DNA of 64,000 nucleotides, from the NCBI RefSeq assembly GCF_017742995.1, contig NZ_CP072425.1:3791001-3855000 (forward strand), written 5' to 3'. Of the stretch, positions 62,326 to 64,000 are shown piece by piece; position 1 is the first letter of the stretch, and each line of letters starts with the position of its first letter. The notes beneath the pieces were generated by a model. The model was not told the origin of the DNA. It saw only the letters and a program-made list of their open reading frames with translations, and did no database searches. The position numbers were made by a program, and so were the translations under genes. The stretch is from Pseudoalteromonas viridis (lineage in GTDB: Bacteria > Pseudomonadota > Gammaproteobacteria > Enterobacterales > Alteromonadaceae).

Positions 62326-62472
62326 GCTTTTAACCAGTATGTACTCTTATTGGTTACTTTGATTTTTGAACCTCCCTTGAGTATTTACTGCACGGAGGCA
62401 GTAAGATTTCCCTTGGTGCTTTTGGCCCAACCAATCGCAAATCCATCTAGCCGGCAGAAGCCGGCTTTTTCT
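62326..62472 (+). ncRNA. Orphan structured small-RNA candidate ending in an intrinsic terminator
   Basis: No gene on this strand lies within 1.1 kb upstream, yet a strong + strand terminator is present: AGCCGGC-AGAA-GCCGGCT then TTTTTCTTTTT (62449-62476). Before it are nested pairings: ATTGGTT (62349-62355) with AACCAAT (62429-62435), and inside it TTACTGC-ACGGAG-GCAGTAA (62385-62404), whose loop with the next base reads ACGGAGG. TATGAT at 62314-62319 could be a -10 box; the -35 is unclear. The 5' end given is inferred from that box. No match to small RNAs I know. Confidence 0.5.
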
Positions 62473-62510
62473 TTTTGTATCCGTAAGTTAATGCCTAACC
62501 CGGTAATTAT

Positions 62511-62603
62511 GAGTGGGTGTCTTCGAGTGGATGTCTTTTGAGTGCGAGTGGGTGTTTGATTTCGACTGAGTGTCTTTCAAGTGGGGTATTTTGAATGAGT
62601 GTC
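62511..62603 (+). repeat. Degenerate short tandem repeats (GAGTGGGTGTCTT-like)
   Basis: Five or six imperfect units of about 14-18 bases, built on GAGTGGGTGTCTT, GAGTGGATGTCTTTT, GAGTGGGTGTTTGATTTC, GACTGAGTGTCTTTC, AAGTGGGGTATTTTG and AATGAGTGTCC. They lie between the RNA candidate and the AbgT terminator in non-coding DNA. Confidence 0.6.
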
Positions 62604-62611
62604 CAGCAAAG

Positions 62612-62638
62612 CTGGATGAGGCGCGGGGCCTCATCCAG
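62612..62638. terminator. 11-bp hairpin after the AbgT gene
   Basis: CTGGATGAGGC-GCGGG-GCCTCATCCAG is a perfect stem 12 bases past the AbgT stop. It suits termination of that minus-strand gene, though the following T-tract is broken (CTTTGCTGG). Confidence 0.7.
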
Positions 62639-62649
62639 TGAAGGGCAGA

Positions 62650-64000
62650 TTAACCTGCCGGGTAGATGTAGCTAGATTGCAGACCCAGTGGAATGCTCAG
62701 ACCCCAGTATGCCAACAGGAATAGGCTCCAGCCGATCAAAAAGGCGATGGAGTATGGCAGCATCAGTGCCAGCAATGTACCAATACCCGTGTCTTTAACA
62801 TACTTCTGGCAATACACCACTACCAGCGGGAAGTAAGGCATCAGCGGGGTAATGATGTTTGAGCTGGAATCACCAACACGATACGCCGCCTGAGACAAGT
62901 CTGGAGAAATACCCAGTTGCATCAGCATAGGTACAAATATCGGACCCAGCAGTGCCCATTTTGCAGAGCTTGAACCCACGAACAGGTTTACAAAGGCGGT
63001 CAGGAAGATAATACCAATTACCGTCACTGAGCTTGGCAGTGCCATGGCTTTTAAGACCTCTGCGCCTTCAATCGCCAGTAACGCGCCCAGGTTTGACTTA
63101 CTAAATGCCGCGATAAACAGCGCACAGAAGAAAGCCATAACAATGTAGTAAGACATCGAATTCATCGACTTACTCATTGCATCTATCATGTCTTTTGAAG
63201 ACTTAAAGGTCCCGACCATAAAGCCAAATACAGCACCGGGGATCCAGAAGAGTAAGAAGATCAGCGGTACAATGGACTGCATCAGCGGCGCGCTAAAGTC
63301 GGTCAGTGCACCACTTTCACTGCGCAGCGCCGAGTCCTCGCCAATGGCGGCATAGACGAGCAAGCCAATACCAGCAAGCATCACAGCGGAAGCTGCGTAA
63401 AATGCCGAGCGCTCTTTAGAGGTGACTTCATTAAATTCAGGCAGGTCGTCGGTATCCCCGTCTACCTTAGTTGATGCCAGGCGTGGCTCAATGATTTTAT
63501 CGGTAATATACCAGCCAAGCAGAATAATAAAGACACTTGACGCTGAGGTGAAGAACCAGTTATTCAGCGGGTTGACAGAGATTTCAGGGTCGATGATCTG
63601 CGCCGCACTTTGTGTGAAGCTCTGTAACAGAGGATCGATGCCTGAAGGAATGAAGTTCGCACTAAAGCCGCCACTTACGCCAGCAAACGCCGCCGCAATA
63701 CCGGCCAGCGGGTGACGCCCCATAGCATAGAAGATAACACCAGCCAGCGGGATCACCAGTACATAACCCGCATCGGTCGCGGTGTGGCTGACAATTGCAA
63801 TTAAGATAATAGAGGGAGTCAGCAGTGCCTGTGGTGTGCGCTTAAGCATTAGTTTCAGGCCGGCATTAATGTAACCCGAGTGCTCGGCTACACCGACACC
63901 CAGCATGGCGACCAACACCACGCCCAGTGGCGCAAAGCCGGTAAAGGTTTTTACCATTGAGGCCAAAAAGCCTGCTAAAGAGTCCCCGCTAAGCAGGTTA
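62650..64000 (-). CDS. abgT: AbgT-family transporter (partial, 5' end beyond the window)
   Basis: Inner-membrane carrier of the AbgT family (p-aminobenzoyl-glutamate uptake in E. coli; some relatives export sulfonamides). About 450 residues are visible, of about 520 expected; the frame stays open to the right edge with NLLSGDSLAGFLASMVKTFTG. Family landmarks: APLGVVLVAMLGVGVAEHSG, SHTATDAGYVLVIPLAGVIFYAMGRHPLAGIAAAFAGVSGGFSANFIPSGID, FNLFVGSSSAKWALLGPIFVPM (seen as VNLFVGSSSAKW), and YRVGDSSSNIITPLMPYFPLVV. The true start lies outside. It ends in a palindromic hairpin. A neighbouring LysR gene upstream of its 3' end is not an obvious partner. Confidence 0.93.
   Translation of the reverse strand, partial: NLLSGDSLAGFLASMVKTFTGFAPLGVVLVAMLGVGVAEHSGYINAGLKLMLKRTPQALLTPSIILIAIVSHTATDAGYVLVIPLAGVIFYAMGRHPLAGIAAAFAGVSGGFSANFIPSGIDPLLQSFTQSAAQIIDPEISVNPLNNWFFTSASSVFIILLGWYITDKIIEPRLASTKVDGDTDDLPEFNEVTSKERSAFYAASAVMLAGIGLLVYAAIGEDSALRSESGALTDFSAPLMQSIVPLIFLLFWIPGAVFGFMVGTFKSSKDMIDAMSKSMNSMSYYIVMAFFCALFIAAFSKSNLGALLAIEGAEVLKAMALPSSVTVIGIIFLTAFVNLFVGSSSAKWALLGPIFVPMLMQLGISPDLSQAAYRVGDSSSNIITPLMPYFPLVVVYCQKYVKDTGIGTLLALMLPYSIAFLIGWSLFLLAYWGLSIPLGLQSSYIYPAG

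Noticed and set aside
62350..62541. Plus-strand 63-codon ORF
   Set aside because: It crosses the terminator hairpin and stem pairs of the RNA candidate, has no ribosome site and matches nothing.

Overview
The window looks like chromosomal DNA of a marine gammaproteobacterium of the Alteromonadales, most likely a moderate-GC Pseudoalteromonas. The evidence is the TtpC-type TonB2 operon, an apt-dnaX-ybaB block, a VC2046/SO_2500-like protein, an NAD-dependent Leu/Val dehydrogenase behind a LiuR-like box, a class I fumarase of about 508 residues, and several secreted proteases and lipoproteins. No phage, integrase, insertion sequence or CRISPR array was seen. The genus is an inference from gene content, not from a marker-gene comparison.

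Layout. 1-3.5 kb: an RND efflux pump (permease cut by the left edge, plus a lipoprotein adaptor) divergent from a LysR regulator. 3.9-8.5 kb: a CpdB-like nucleotidase lipoprotein and a secreted protein with three OB-fold-like repeats. 8.5-12.6 kb: a DUF6279 lipoprotein, a methyltransferase, two membrane proteins including a rhomboid protease, and a DUF1330 gene broken by a homopolymer frameshift. 12.6-16.1 kb: apt-dnaX-ybaB, in which dnaX carries a full E. coli-style programmed -1 frameshift signal. 16.3-18.6 kb: a 40-residue membrane protein and an hvfABC (bufferin/oxazolin-type) copper-associated RiPP operon whose precursor has twelve EGKCG cysteines. 18.8-21.2 kb: dusC, a DksA-type zinc finger and a lipoprotein. 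21.4-26.4 kb: the six-gene TonB2-type operon. 26.8-37.5 kb: a CatA-like acyltransferase, amino-acid dehydrogenase, fumarase, pabB-nudL, sdaA, cysB, a coiled-coil membrane protein and a purine permease.

37.6-44.0 kb: a Sel1 protein, a SulA-like protein, YchJ, three tandem tRNA-Tyr genes, a YgjP-like peptidase, a pentapeptide-repeat/K+-channel fusion, an HD hydrolase and rlmI. 44.1-52.6 kb: a secreted subtilase, then an accessory run of small enzymes (LysE exporter, VOC, ABM-like, alpha/beta hydrolase, MccF-like S66 peptidase, a frameshifted two-TM protein, DUF4386) and a membrane AraC regulator that also appears frameshifted at its 5' end. 52.8-58.5 kb: a likely peptide-scavenging set made of a secreted amidohydrolase, a POT-type transporter and an 800-residue HExxH lipoprotein. 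58.9-64 kb: an EAL-domain phosphodiesterase, a LysR regulator, an orphan structured RNA candidate ending in a strong terminator, a decayed short repeat array, and an AbgT transporter cut by the right edge.

Functionally the window mixes housekeeping (replication, tRNA and rRNA modification, purine salvage, folate, TCA cycle, serine and branched-chain amino-acid catabolism) with envelope functions: TonB energisation, efflux, secreted hydrolases and metal-responsive peptide synthesis. The least-described elements are the multi-cysteine hvfA precursor with its small membrane-protein neighbour, the structured RNA candidate near 62.3-62.5 kb, the channel fusion at 41.1 kb, and the split nucleotidase/OB-fold pair. 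Three independent frame breaks (11.68, about 50.51 and about 52.51 kb) point either to real gene decay or to residual indel errors in the assembly.
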